DNA of 63,948 nt from Dactylosporangium sp. AC04546 (GTDB lineage: Bacteria > Actinomycetota > Actinomycetes > Mycobacteriales > Micromonosporaceae), in the NCBI RefSeq assembly GCF_022095675.1, contig NZ_JAHYSG010000073.1, positions 1 through 63,948 on the forward strand, in the 5' to 3' direction. The translations under genes and the position numbers were made by a program. The notes under the pieces were generated by a model that was not told the DNA's origin, did not search any database, and was given only the letters and a program-made list of their open reading frames with translations. Shown here piece by piece: positions 15,611-24,649 of this stretch; the stretch's first letter is position 1; every line of letters begins with the position of its first letter.

Positions 15611-17953
15611 GTGGGCCGATTGGAGCAGTTGCGCGATCCGTCGTCCTGGTGGCGGCGTGGTTTCGTGCTGGTACGACGGTTCCGGCAGGAGCCGGGGACG
15701 GCGAACCTGCGCCGGTTCGACCCGTTGGTCGAGGCCGTCCTGAGCGAACGGGCTGTACTTCATGGGCTTGGCGACGAGGCGTTGTCTGAGCGCGCCAAGT
15801 TCACGGCGAAGGCGGATCTTGCCGATGACGCCGAGCTGGTGAGATTTCTCGCGGTGGCGAGCGAGGTTGCACGGCACCGGCTGGGGCTGGAGCCGTTCGA
15901 GGTGCAGTTGTCGGCGGCGGTCAGCATGCTCCGAGGTCGTGTGGTGGACATGGAGACCGGCGAGGGCAAGACGCTGGTGGGGTTCCTTGTCGCGGCCGGG
16001 CTGGCTGTGACGGGCAGGCGAGTACATGTGCTCTCGGCCAACGACTATCTGGCTGGAAGGGATGCACAAGCCGGGGCGACGTTGTTCGCGGCGTTCGGTC
16101 TGTCGTGTGCGGCGGTGGTCGATGGCATGGATCATGCTGAGCGGCGCGCGGCGTACCGCAGCGATGTGGTCTATGCGACCGTGCACCAGGTGGGATTCGA
16201 TCTACTCCGGGACCGGCAACGGTCGGCCGATGCGCAGCGGCTGGTGCCGGAACTGGACGCGGCGGTGATCGATGAGATCGACGCGGTGCTGCTCGACGAT
16301 GCGATGGTCCCGTTGGTGATCGCCGGGGACGGCGAACCACGGCCGGAAGAAGCGTCACTGGCCGAGGTGGTCGCTGTGATGACTGCGGGCGTGGAGTACG
16401 AGGTCGACGGTGAGCGGCGCAACGTGTCGTTCAATGAGGCGGGGATCACGGCGCTGGAGGAACACTTCGGTGTCGACGACCTGTACGCCGAGGATCACGT
16501 GGGGCTGCTGACGGCAGCGCATGTGGCGTTGCATGCGCATGCGCTCGTGGACCGCGACGTGCATTACATCGTGGCCGACGGTCAGGTGCGACTGATCAAC
16601 GACACCCGCGGAAGGGTCGCTGACCGCCAGCGGTGGCCCGATGGTCTGCACGCCGCGATTGAGCGCAAGGAAGGCATCGAGGTGACCGCACAAGCCGAGG
16701 TGCTCGACCAGATGCTGGTCGAGACCGTGGCCCGTGGCTACCGTGTCATCACCGGGATGAGCGGCACCGCGTTGGAGGCAGCCGAACGTCTGGCTGAAGA
16801 CCTGGACCTCCGCACCGGAACGATCCCGACCAACCGGCCCTGCATCCGCGTCGACGAGCCCGACCAGCTGTATCTGACCGCCGAGCAGCGCGACGCGGCC
16901 GCAGCCGACAGGGTGCATGCCGCTCATGCGGATGATCAGCCTGTGCTGATCGGCACGGCGAGCGTGGCAGACTCCGAACGCTTCGCCGGACTCCTGGCCA
17001 GCCGTGGCGTCAACGCGGTCGTGCTCAACGCCAAGAACGACGCCGCCGAAGCCGAGATCATCGCCCGCGCCGGAGAGCACGGAGCGGTCACCGTATCCAC
17101 GCAGATGGCTGGCCGCGGCGTCGACATTCAGCTCGCGTCGCGGGCGGCCGAGGCGGGCGGACTGCTTGTGCTCGGACTCGGGCGATACGACAGCGCCAGA
17201 CTCGACCATCAACTTCGCGGCAGGGCAGGCAGGCAGGGCGACCCGGGCCGTTCGGTGTTCTACACCAGTCTCGATGATGATGTGGTGACCGAGCACCTGG
17301 TCATCGGATACCACCCGCGATCGGTGGACCCGGACGGGCGAGTCCACGACACCCGATTCCGCCGGATATACGAGCACGCCCAGCGTGTCGCCGAGGGCAA
17401 ACTCCTGCAACTGCATCGCACCACACGCCGCTATCACACGGCTACCGATCAGCACCGACAGGTCGTCCTCGACACCCGCGAACGACTCCTCACCGACCCG
17501 ACCGCTCTCGACGACTACCTGGCCCACATCTGGCCCGCCGACTCCGACAAGCCGCACAAGTGGACACGACCGGGCAGACGCCGGCTGGTGGTCGAGGTGG
17601 CGCTGTACCACCTCGACCGCGCCTGGACTCGCCACCTGAACCTGCTCGCCGAGGTCCGCGAGGGCATCCACCTGCGGGTACTCGGGCGACAGGACCCTCT
17701 CGACGAGTTCAACCTCATCGCCACCGACGACTTCCGCACCCTTGCCGAAGAGGTCACCGCAGCCACCCGGCACACCCTCGATGCAGCATCCGAGGACGCC
17801 ACCACCCTCGCCGACCTCGGCCTGCGACGCCCCTCATCCACCTGGACCTACATGGTCGCCGACAACCCCTTCGGCTCCGAAGCCGACCGGATCGTCGCGT
17901 TCATCGGGCACGTGCTGCGCGGTGGCGAGCCTCCGGCGATTTCCTACACCTGA
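15611..17953 (+). CDS. secA2: Accessory preprotein translocase ATPase SecA2
   Basis: This is a 780-residue SecA-type motor. Walker A METGEGKT is at 114-121, Walker B DEID at 221-224, followed by the preprotein crosslinking region, ITGMSGTA and the NBD2 motif HQLRGRAGRQGDPG. The helical scaffold/wing follows, but the C-terminal linker and zinc-binding tail of housekeeping SecA1 are absent, which marks SecA2. In mycobacteria SecA2 exports a small set of proteins with SecYEG. The GTG at 15611 has both a -10-like TAGCCT 6 nt upstream and GGGGAGGT before it. Third-position bases look less extreme than in neighbours, hinting at separate origin. No partner or cargo gene is adjacent. Confidence 0.88.
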   Translation: MGRLEQLRDPSSWWRRGFVLVRRFRQEPGTANLRRFDPLVEAVLSERAVLHGLGDEALSERAKFTAKADLADDAELVRFLAVASEVARHRLGLEPFEVQLSAAVSMLRGRVVDMETGEGKTLVGFLVAAGLAVTGRRVHVLSANDYLAGRDAQAGATLFAAFGLSCAAVVDGMDHAERRAAYRSDVVYATVHQVGFDLLRDRQRSADAQRLVPELDAAVIDEIDAVLLDDAMVPLVIAGDGEPRPEEASLAEVVAVMTAGVEYEVDGERRNVSFNEAGITALEEHFGVDDLYAEDHVGLLTAAHVALHAHALVDRDVHYIVADGQVRLINDTRGRVADRQRWPDGLHAAIERKEGIEVTAQAEVLDQMLVETVARGYRVITGMSGTALEAAERLAEDLDLRTGTIPTNRPCIRVDEPDQLYLTAEQRDAAAADRVHAAHADDQPVLIGTASVADSERFAGLLASRGVNAVVLNAKNDAAEAEIIARAGEHGAVTVSTQMAGRGVDIQLASRAAEAGGLLVLGLGRYDSARLDHQLRGRAGRQGDPGRSVFYTSLDDDVVTEHLVIGYHPRSVDPDGRVHDTRFRRIYEHAQRVAEGKLLQLHRTTRRYHTATDQHRQVVLDTRERLLTDPTALDDYLAHIWPADSDKPHKWTRPGRRRLVVEVALYHLDRAWTRHLNLLAEVREGIHLRVLGRQDPLDEFNLIATDDFRTLAEEVTAATRHTLDAASEDATTLADLGLRRPSSTWTYMVADNPFGSEADRIVAFIGHVLRGGEPPAISYT

Positions 17954-17970
17954 CTGCGCCTGGGCAGCGC

Positions 17971-19257
17971 TCAGCGCCGGCTGCGGGCGGGCTCCAGCAG
18001 GATCGCCACCCGCGCACCCCGCAGCGGGCTGCGGTCGATGACCAGGCGGCCGCCCGCCGTCTCGGCCACCCGGCGGACGATGTCCAGGCCCAGGCCGGTC
18101 GAGCCGGCCCCCGAAGCGCCCCGGCGCAGCGCCCCGGCGGGGTCCCGGATGCCCGGGCCGGCGTCGTCGACGACCAGGCCGCGGGGCGAGACCTGGACCT
18201 CGAAGCCGGTGCCCTCCGGCGTGTGCTGGAAAACGTTGCCGAGCATGCAGTCGACCGCCGACACCAGGTCGGACTCGCCGACCGGCACGAACACCGGCTC
18301 CTGGCCGCCGACGACCCGCCACGGGCGGCGCTGGTCCTCGGCCAGCACCGACCAGAACGCCAGGCGGTCGGCGACGACCTCGACCAGGTCGGTGGTCTCC
18401 GGGACCCGGTCGGCCGCCGAGCGCCGCGCGGCCGTGATGATCTGCTCGATCTCGCCGTCGAGGGCGTCGAACGCCTGGCGCATCCGCTCGCCGATCGGGC
18501 CGGGCGGCATCGCGTCGGCGTCGAGGCGCAGCGCGGTGAGCGGGGTGCGCAGCCGGTGCGACAGGTCGGCGGCCAGCTCGCGCTCGGCGTCGGCGAACGC
18601 GACCATCTGGTCGGCCATGCGGTTGAACGACCGGGCCGCGTCGCGCAGCTCGGGCGGGCCCTCGGGCTCGACCCGCGCGTGCAGGTCGCCGTCGCCGAAC
18701 GCGCGGGCACCCTCGGCCAGCCGCCGGGTCGCCCGGACGATCTGCGCGCCGAGCCGGTCGGCGACCAGGGTGGAGCCGGCGACGAGCACGACCGCGAGGC
18801 CGGCGAGCGCCAGCCAGGCGGCGCCGACGCCGCGGCTCAGGTCCCCGTCGGACACGTACACCTCGACCACCGCCGTGCGGTCGCCGTCGAGGACGACGGT
18901 CTGCAGGTAGGCGACGCCGCCCGGCGCACCGACCGTCGCCGAGCGCCCCTGCAGGCCGGCCAGCTGCACGTCCTGGGCCGACGCGTGCGAGGTGCCGACC
19001 GTCGGTTCTCCCATCAGGTGTACCGCCAGCCGCCCCGACTGCCCGGCCGGCACGGTGGCGACGGCGCGGTCGAGCGCCCCCGACGCGTTGCCCGACACGG
19101 ACGCGAGCGCGGCGACCATCGCGTCGGCCTGGTAGCGCGCCTCGGCGAGCGCCCGGTCGTGCGCGATCTGCTTCGTCACGTAGCCGAGCGGGACGAGGAA
19201 CGCCAGCGCGATCATCGACGTGATCGCGAACGACAGGCGCATCAGCGCGCTTCTCAT
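17971..19257 (-). CDS. Sensor histidine kinase
   Basis: This is a 428-residue membrane kinase. One helix is at about 7-27, an extracytoplasmic sensor region of about 120 residues follows, then a second helix at about 146-168 and a HAMP linker. The H box (DLSHRLRTPLTALR) puts the phospho-His at 234, and GNVFQHT, DDAGPGI and GSTGLGLDI are the N, G1 and G2 boxes of the ATPase domain. The ATG at 19257 overlaps the response-regulator stop by 4 bp, so the pair is co-translated. The signal is unknown. It converges with secA2 with an 17-bp gap. Confidence 0.9.
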   Translation of the reverse strand: MRSALMRLSFAITSMIALAFLVPLGYVTKQIAHDRALAEARYQADAMVAALASVSGNASGALDRAVATVPAGQSGRLAVHLMGEPTVGTSHASAQDVQLAGLQGRSATVGAPGGVAYLQTVVLDGDRTAVVEVYVSDGDLSRGVGAAWLALAGLAVVLVAGSTLVADRLGAQIVRATRRLAEGARAFGDGDLHARVEPEGPPELRDAARSFNRMADQMVAFADAERELAADLSHRLRTPLTALRLDADAMPPGPIGERMRQAFDALDGEIEQIITAARRSAADRVPETTDLVEVVADRLAFWSVLAEDQRRPWRVVGGQEPVFVPVGESDLVSAVDCMLGNVFQHTPEGTGFEVQVSPRGLVVDDAGPGIRDPAGALRRGASGAGSTGLGLDIVRRVAETAGGRLVIDRSPLRGARVAILLEPARSRR

Positions 19258-19961
19258 GCCGGTGGCCGATCCGGGTCGACGAGCATGACGCCGACGCCGC
19301 GGAACGTCCGCAGGTACCGCGGCGCCGTCGCGCTCTCGCCGAGCTTGCGCCGCAGCCACGACACATGGACGTCGATCGTCTGGTCCTCGCCCGAGCTGTC
19401 GGGCCGCTGCCACACCTCGGTGAGCAGCTCGCGGCGGCTGACGACGCGGCCCGCCCGCTGCGCGAGGTACGAGAGAAGATCGAATTCTTTCTTCGTCAGC
19501 TGCAACGCCCGGCCGTCGATCGAGGCGAACCGCTGCTGCGGGTTGACGTGCAGCGCACCGACGGTGACCCCGGTCGGGGGCGTCGCCGGGCCGGGCGTGC
19601 CCTGCCCGCGGCGCAGCACGGCGTTGATCCGGGCCGACATCTGTGCGCTGGAGAACGGCTTCGTCACGTAGTCGTCGGCGCCGGCGTCGAGCAGGCGGAT
19701 GATGTCGCGCTCGGAGCGGCGGGCGGTGGCCACGATGACCGGCGCGTTCGAGATGCCTCGCAGCATCCGCAGCACGTCGAGGCCGTCCATGTCGGGCAGC
19801 CCCAGGTCGAGGATGACCAGGTCGGGCGGGTCGGTCGCGATGACCCGCAGCGCCGACCCGGCGTTGCCGACCGGTCGCACCACGTGGCCGGCGTCGGTCA
19901 GCGCTCGCGACAGCGCTCCGGACACGGCGACGTCGTCCTCCACGAGCAGGATCAGCGGCAT
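19254..19961 (-). CDS. OmpR-family response regulator
   Basis: This is a 235-residue protein with an N-terminal receiver (acidic ED pair at 8-9, phospho-acceptor Asp52 in LVILDLGLPD, Lys in YVTKPF) and an OmpR/PhoB winged helix from about 135 (LTKKEFDLLSYLAQRAGRVVSR, TIDVHVSWLRRKLG). It is phosphorylated by the kinase encoded immediately downstream. It is divergent from the small anchored protein at 20024-20611 across a 62-bp gap with direct repeats, a likely target. Confidence 0.92.
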   Translation of the reverse strand: MPLILLVEDDVAVSGALSRALTDAGHVVRPVGNAGSALRVIATDPPDLVILDLGLPDMDGLDVLRMLRGISNAPVIVATARRSERDIIRLLDAGADDYVTKPFSSAQMSARINAVLRRGQGTPGPATPPTGVTVGALHVNPQQRFASIDGRALQLTKKEFDLLSYLAQRAGRVVSRRELLTEVWQRPDSSGEDQTIDVHVSWLRRKLGESATAPRYLRTFRGVGVMLVDPDRPPA

Positions 19962-19992
19962 GGCAACACGATATGTCCAGCCCGTCGGCGGC

Positions 19993-20034
19993 GGGTGAGG
20001 GCACCGGGTGAGAACATCTCCCGGTGCGGGTGAG
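19993..20034. promoter_or_regulatory. Direct repeats and hairpin between divergent genes
   Basis: GGGTGAG occurs at 19993-19999, 20006-20012 and 20028-20034, all in one orientation, as OmpR-type regulators prefer direct repeats. An 8-bp perfect inverted repeat, GCACCGGG 20001-20008 with CCCGGTGC 20020-20027, includes the GTG start at 20024, so an RNA hairpin could hide it. Confidence 0.35.
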
Positions 20035-20611
20035 ACGGTCAGCGGTGCCGGTGCTGCTGTGGTGCCTGGCGACCGCGGCGAGCATCGCGGTGGCGTCGCT
20101 GGCGCTGCGGCCGGTGCTGCGCACCGCGATCCCGTCGGACAGCGTGTCGCTCGAGGCGGAGCAGGAGCGGGGCCACGGCGGCCTGATGACCCAGCCGCAG
20201 CCCTCGCTGCCCCCGCCCACGTCGTCGCGGCTCCCGGCGTCGGCGCCGCCGCCCTCCTCGGCCCGCCCGCCGGCGTCGAGCGGGGCCGGCACCCCCAAGC
20301 CGCCCACGACCACCGCCCCGCCGCCGCGGATCGTCGACGGCTGGACGGTGACGACCGGCGGTGACGGCGTGGACACGTACCTGAGGTCGTTCCGCACGGA
20401 CGGCGGCGACGCGGTCATCCGCATCCGCGACGGCGTCGTCTCGCTCGTCACCGCGACGCCCCGCGACGGCTACTCGGTGTCGAAGGCCCAGAACGAGCCG
20501 ACCCGCCTGGTGGTCCAGTTCGTCGACAACTCCGGCGGGTCGGCGTGGCTGGTCGACGCGATGTGGTGGCAGGGCGGCCCGCACGGCGAGGTCACCCGCA
20601 TCGGGACCTAG
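20024..20611 (+). CDS. Membrane-anchored protein of unknown function
   Basis: This is a 195-residue protein. A short basic start (MRVRR) precedes one hydrophobic segment (about 8-30), then a Pro/Ser/Thr/Ala-rich linker (about 55-100), then a compact globular domain of about 95 residues (from IVDGWTVTTGG to the end) with alternating hydrophobic strands. It is therefore probably tethered outside the membrane by its N-terminus. No family was recognised. Position next to the two-component genes suggests it is part of their regulon or signal input. Its stop codon shares the CTAG with the convergent dehydrogenase's stop. Confidence 0.7.
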   Translation: MRVRRSAVPVLLWCLATAASIAVASLALRPVLRTAIPSDSVSLEAEQERGHGGLMTQPQPSLPPPTSSRLPASAPPPSSARPPASSGAGTPKPPTTTAPPPRIVDGWTVTTGGDGVDTYLRSFRTDGGDAVIRIRDGVVSLVTATPRDGYSVSKAQNEPTRLVVQFVDNSGGSAWLVDAMWWQGGPHGEVTRIGT

Positions 20612-22038
20612 ACGTCCTGTTGCAGCAGCCGCCGCACCACGGATGCGACGCCGTCGCGCTCGAGGTCCCGGGACCATTCCTCGACGGCGTCGGTGAACCG
20701 CGGCTGTGCCGACAGGTCGCCGAACAGCGGGTGCGCCGTCAGGTCGCGCACCGTCGGTGCGGCGCCGGGGGCGACCAGTGTCGTCTCGTCGGGAACGTGC
20801 ACCTGGGTCCCTGGCTGCACCGGCTGCGCCGCCCGCCGCAGCCGGTGCAGCCAGGCCGCGACTGTCGCGGCGGCGATCGGGGACGACGCGCCGGCGGCGA
20901 GCCGGTCACGCACGACGGGCAACAGGAACGCCGGGACGCGGGCGCTCGCGGAGGTCGCGATGCGCACCAGGGTGTCGGCCATCTGCGGGTTGGCGAAGCG
21001 GTCGCGCACCGTCCTCGTGTACTCGGCGAGGTCCACGCCGGGCACGACGGGCAGCGTCGGGCGGGCCTCCCGGTCCTGGAACGCCTCGATGAGGCCCACC
21101 AGGTCGCGATCGCGCATCGCCTCGGAGGTGTAGGCGTAGCCGGCGAGGAGCCCGAAGTGAGCGAGGATCTGGTGCGGCGCGTTGAGCAGCCGCAGTTTCA
21201 TCTGTTCGTACGGCTCCACATCGGCGACCATCTGGACGCCGACCGCCTCCCAGGGCGGGCGACCGGCGACGAAGTCGTCCTCGACGACGAACTGCCGGAA
21301 CGGCTCACAGACGACGGCCGCCGGGTCGGCCAGTCCCGTCCTGGCCCGCACCTCGGCCACGTCGTCCCCGGTCGGCACCGGGGTGATCCGGTCGACCATC
21401 GTGCTCGGGAACGACACGTGTGTCGCGATCCACGTGGCCAGGTCGGCGTCGAGCGCCCGGGCGAACGTGGTGAACGCGTCCCGCGCGACCGCGCCGTTGC
21501 CCTGGATGTTGTCGCACGAGAGCACGCTCACAGGGCCGAGGCCGCGGTCGCGCCGGCGCCGCAGCCCCTCGCAGACGACCCCGAACACGGTACGCGGCAC
21601 CGCACCGGCCAGGTCCGCGGCGATCTGCGGGTCCGCGAGGTCGACCTGGTAGCCGCCCTCGGTGATGGTCAGCGAGACGACCCGGGTGCCGGCCTCCGCG
21701 ATGGCGTCGATCGCGGCATGCGGATCCGAGTACCCGTCGACGAACTCGACGATCGATCCGACGACACGTGTCGATCGCGTGCCGTCCGGGTGCTTCTCGG
21801 TGACCGAGTAGCGGCAGTCCTGGGCCCGCAGCGCGTCGCGGGTCTCGACGTCCTCCGGGCGCAGGCCGATGCCCCGGATCGCCCATTCGCGACCCTGGCC
21901 CTGTCCCATCAGGTCGTCCAGGTAGACGGCGAGGTGCGCCCGGTGGAACCGGCCCACACCGATGTGCACGAGACCCGGCGTCAGCGCGCCGCGATCGTAT
22001 CGTGATCCGCCGATGTCATCGCTGACCCCCAGGGTCAT
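20608..22038 (-). CDS. Mannitol-dehydrogenase-family polyol oxidoreductase
   Basis: This is a 476-residue NAD(P)-dependent enzyme of the long-chain mannitol dehydrogenase/fructuronate reductase family. HIGVGRFHRAH near residue 26 is the family's nucleotide-binding opening, SLTITEGGY and LSCDNIQGNG are typical central motifs, and MKLRLLNAPHQILAHFG holds the catalytic Lys/Asn. It would interconvert a polyol and a ketose, for example mannitol and fructose, or a uronate. ATG 22038 has GGAAGGA upstream. It ends the minus-strand operon of two unknown genes and a LacI regulator, and a PfkB kinase and second dehydrogenase are in the same island. Confidence 0.9.
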   Translation of the reverse strand: MTLGVSDDIGGSRYDRGALTPGLVHIGVGRFHRAHLAVYLDDLMGQGQGREWAIRGIGLRPEDVETRDALRAQDCRYSVTEKHPDGTRSTRVVGSIVEFVDGYSDPHAAIDAIAEAGTRVVSLTITEGGYQVDLADPQIAADLAGAVPRTVFGVVCEGLRRRRDRGLGPVSVLSCDNIQGNGAVARDAFTTFARALDADLATWIATHVSFPSTMVDRITPVPTGDDVAEVRARTGLADPAAVVCEPFRQFVVEDDFVAGRPPWEAVGVQMVADVEPYEQMKLRLLNAPHQILAHFGLLAGYAYTSEAMRDRDLVGLIEAFQDREARPTLPVVPGVDLAEYTRTVRDRFANPQMADTLVRIATSASARVPAFLLPVVRDRLAAGASSPIAAATVAAWLHRLRRAAQPVQPGTQVHVPDETTLVAPGAAPTVRDLTAHPLFGDLSAQPRFTDAVEEWSRDLERDGVASVVRRLLQQDV

Positions 22039-22064
22039 CGTCGTTCCTTCCGGTCGCAGGGTGA

Positions 22065-23066
22065 CTAGGTGGAGCTGCGCACCACCAGGCGGGGTGAGGG
22101 CTCGGTGAGCACCGCCTCCCCGTCGCGGGGTTCGGCGATCTGGCCGATGAGCTCGTGCACCGCGAGCGCGCCGAGGTCGCCCATCGGCAACCAGACGGCC
22201 GTCAGCGCGGGGTTGAGATGCCGCGTGAACCAGGCGTCGTTGATGCTCACCAGCGCCACGTCGTCGGGGATCCGCCGGCCGGTCGCCACGATCCCGGAGT
22301 GCACACCGAGCGCGGCGGTCGTCGTGACGGCGACGATCGCCGTCACCTGTGTGCCGGAGCCGAGGAACCGCACGGTGGTGTCGTGGCTCTCGTCGGCCGT
22401 CCATCCGCCGTCGATCGCGGGCAGCCAGGGCAGGCCGGCCTCGACGAGGGTGGTCCGGTACCCCGAGAAGCGGCGCTCCGACGACGAGCCGGGCGCGCCC
22501 ATGTAGGCGATCGATGTGTGCCCGGCATCGATGAGATGGCGGGTGGCGATCGCCGCCGCACGGGCGTCGTCGAGCCGTATCGTCCGCGTACCCGGCACCG
22601 GGTCGGCGCCGAACACGACCGACGGAACGGCGCTGGCGATCTCCTGGACCGTGTCCTCGGGGCCGAGGCCACTCTGGATCAGCAGCCCGTCGACGCGCCG
22701 GCCGCGCAGGATCTCGCGGAACGCCTCACCGCGCTGGGCCAGCTCGGCCGTGTTGAGCAGGATGAGGGAGAAGTTCTGCTGGGCCGCCTCGACCTGGGCG
22801 CGCTCCACCATCTCCGCGTAGATCGGGTCGTTGACGTCGTTGAGTGCGAACCCGAGCATCCCGGTCCGCGCGTTGCGCAGCGCGCGCGCCGAGGGGTGTG
22901 GCGTGTAGCTGAGCATCGCGATGGCCGCTTCGACGCTCGCGCGTGTCTCGGGCCGGACCCTCAGGGTCGGGTCGTCGTTGACGATCCGCGACACCAGTCC
23001 GGCCGACACACCTGCGAGCTTGGCCACCTCGGCGAGCCGGGCCGGTTTCCTGGCCGAAGTGCTCAT
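22065..23066 (-). CDS. LacI-family regulator, paralogue A
   Basis: This is a 333-residue protein. The HTH (RLAEVAKLAGVSAGLVSRIVN) occupies residues 9-29 and is followed by the hinge helix region (SARALRNARTG) and a periplasmic-binding-like sensor domain. It is roughly 70-75% identical by eye to the regulator at 29229-30245, with an almost unchanged recognition helix, so both probably bind related operators such as the GGTAAATCG sites. ATG 23066 has GGGGGA upstream. It sits inside the catabolic operon rather than facing it. Confidence 0.92.
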   Translation of the reverse strand: MSTSARKPARLAEVAKLAGVSAGLVSRIVNDDPTLRVRPETRASVEAAIAMLSYTPHPSARALRNARTGMLGFALNDVNDPIYAEMVERAQVEAAQQNFSLILLNTAELAQRGEAFREILRGRRVDGLLIQSGLGPEDTVQEIASAVPSVVFGADPVPGTRTIRLDDARAAAIATRHLIDAGHTSIAYMGAPGSSSERRFSGYRTTLVEAGLPWLPAIDGGWTADESHDTTVRFLGSGTQVTAIVAVTTTAALGVHSGIVATGRRIPDDVALVSINDAWFTRHLNPALTAVWLPMGDLGALAVHELIGQIAEPRDGEAVLTEPSPRLVVRSST

Positions 23067-23136
23067 CGATTCCCCCGTCAGTGCGCGATGGTGCGGTGGC
23101 CGCACCGGACGCGGGGTCCGGTGCGGCGCACCGTGG

Positions 23137-23463
23137 CTAGCCCTTGAGCGATAGGTGGACGAGGACTCGCGCGGTGTGCTCCGGGGTCGCCCCAGTGATC
23201 ACGAGGCGCATCCAGTTGCCGAACACCGTGAGGGCGTTGGCGGCGATGTGCTCGGACTCGCCCAGCTTCTCGACCTGCCCCCGCCGCAGCCAGTTGATCC
23301 CGTCCGGCGAGATCTCGGTGCTGATGGTCAGCTCCGGATGCTCACCCTCGACCTGCGTGAAGAACACTGCCTCATTCGCCCAGCCGGCCTCGTACGGCAG
23401 CGTGCTGAAGTCCCCGGAGATCCGTACCCGGCGGGCGAGCACGGCGGTGTATGTCGTCTGCAC
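23137..23463 (-). CDS. Small protein of unknown family (island gene B)
   Basis: This is a 108-residue soluble protein without signal or membrane segment. It reads as a single beta-rich domain: alternating polar/hydrophobic strands such as AVLARRVRISGDF, ELTISTEISPDGINWLRRG, WMRLVITGA and ARVLVHLSLKG suggest a small beta-sandwich. I do not recognise the family. It uses a GTG start at 23463 and follows the gene at 23490-24419 by 26 bp, so the two are co-transcribed and probably work together. Confidence 0.65.
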   Translation of the reverse strand: MQTTYTAVLARRVRISGDFSTLPYEAGWANEAVFFTQVEGEHPELTISTEISPDGINWLRRGQVEKLGESEHIAANALTVFGNWMRLVITGATPEHTARVLVHLSLKG

Positions 23464-23489
23464 GTTCCAGCGCTTTCAGTGAGGGACCG

Positions 23490-24419
23490 TCACTCGGTCG
23501 AGTACACGATGGAGTCGAGGAAGAAGTGGACCGAGCGGTTGGTATCGGTCTCGACGTAGAAGATCGGGTTGATGAGGTTGTCGATCGCCCGGTACCGCGC
23601 CGCCAGCGTCGGCTGGATGCCTCGCAGGTCGAAGACCCGGTCCATGCTCTGCAGCTCGATGTACTCGCGCCGGGCGACGTCGACCGTCAGGCGGAAGTAG
23701 AGCCAGTTCAGCTTGTCGGGGCTCTCGTTGTACAGCAGGTCCTGCTCCCCGCCGGGGACCCACTGGTAGCCGTCGGCTGAGCCGTCCTCGTGCCGGCGCC
23801 CGTACCAGAGGTTGTCGATCCCGGGCTGGCACCACGCGTTGTCGACCCCGAAGCTCCACTGCTCCGGCGTCACGCCGTCGCTGACCTTCCAGTACTGCCA
23901 CCGCTTGACGAGCTGGCCGCCGAGCGAGTTCACGTAGCGGACGCCCGGCATGTACCGGTACTCGCTGTCCTGGATGTCGAAGTAGAACCCGAAGGCCCGG
24001 ATGTCCTCCTCGCCGTGCCCGACCCGGTCCTGCTCCGGCGTGTAGGCGTACCACGCCTCGATCTGGATCTTGTTCGGGTCGCCGAACCGGGACAGCCGCT
24101 TGAGCACCACGCCCATGCTGCCGTCGGCCGGGGGCTCGGTGTGCGGTGCCGCGACCGGGGCGGTCGTCAGCTTGAGCGAGTACGTCCCTTCCATCGAGCC
24201 GTGCGACGCCGCGAAGCGCATCGACGCGCTGCTGAGCATCGACGGGGCCCAGCTGGTCAGGTCGACGGCGCTCTCGAAGGACTCGTAGTTGTCGTAGACG
24301 AAGTTCGGTGTCAGGTCCATCCAGCCGTTGAACCCCTGGTCGAAGTCGTCGAACGTGACGACCCGCCGCAACGGGTTGAACCTGCCGAGCTGGCGCTCGT
24401 AGGTGATGAGCCGCTCCAT
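23490..24419 (-). CDS. Protein of unknown family (island gene A)
   Basis: This is a 309-residue soluble protein. No export signal is visible at its MERLITYERQLGRF start. VVTFDDFDQGFNGW near residues 18-32 resembles the opening strand of jelly-roll/carbohydrate-binding beta-sandwiches. The rest is rich in Trp, Tyr and Phe (for example WYAYTPEQ, FGFYFDIQD, LNWLYFRLTVDV), again as in sugar-binding surfaces. It has no obvious catalytic motif. ATG 24419 has GAGGGG upstream and a GGTAAATCG operator abuts that site. It heads the minus-strand operon, divergent from the ABC importer, so a role in handling the imported compound is inferred. Confidence 0.7.
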   Translation of the reverse strand: MERLITYERQLGRFNPLRRVVTFDDFDQGFNGWMDLTPNFVYDNYESFESAVDLTSWAPSMLSSASMRFAASHGSMEGTYSLKLTTAPVAAPHTEPPADGSMGVVLKRLSRFGDPNKIQIEAWYAYTPEQDRVGHGEEDIRAFGFYFDIQDSEYRYMPGVRYVNSLGGQLVKRWQYWKVSDGVTPEQWSFGVDNAWCQPGIDNLWYGRRHEDGSADGYQWVPGGEQDLLYNESPDKLNWLYFRLTVDVARREYIELQSMDRVFDLRGIQPTLAARYRAIDNLINPIFYVETDTNRSVHFFLDSIVYSTE

Positions 24420-24428
24420 GATCCCCTC

Positions 24429-24443
24429 GGTAAATCGTTTTAT
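24429..24443. promoter_or_regulatory. GGTAAATCG-type operator before island gene A
   Basis: GGTAAATCGTTTTAT matches 12 leading bases of the perfect palindrome at 30440-30454. It directly adjoins the ribosome-binding site of the gene starting at 24419. TTGACA on the minus strand (24517-24512) is a -35 candidate upstream, so the site is downstream of the promoter, as a roadblock. Confidence 0.55.
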
Positions 24444-24649
24444 TTCAAGCCGCGTCCGTAGATCCTCGCCGCTCGCCTCAGGCCGTTGAGCGTTACCGGT
24501 AGAGGTGCACTTGTCAAGTGGGTCACGAGGGAAACCTCCCCTTGACGAACGCGGTATGACGCTACACCATGGCGACACGATCCACGTTGCTCCGGCGCCG
24601 GCGCTCACGTTCACTCGGCGCGCCTGCGCTCACACCCCTGGAGGCGTTC

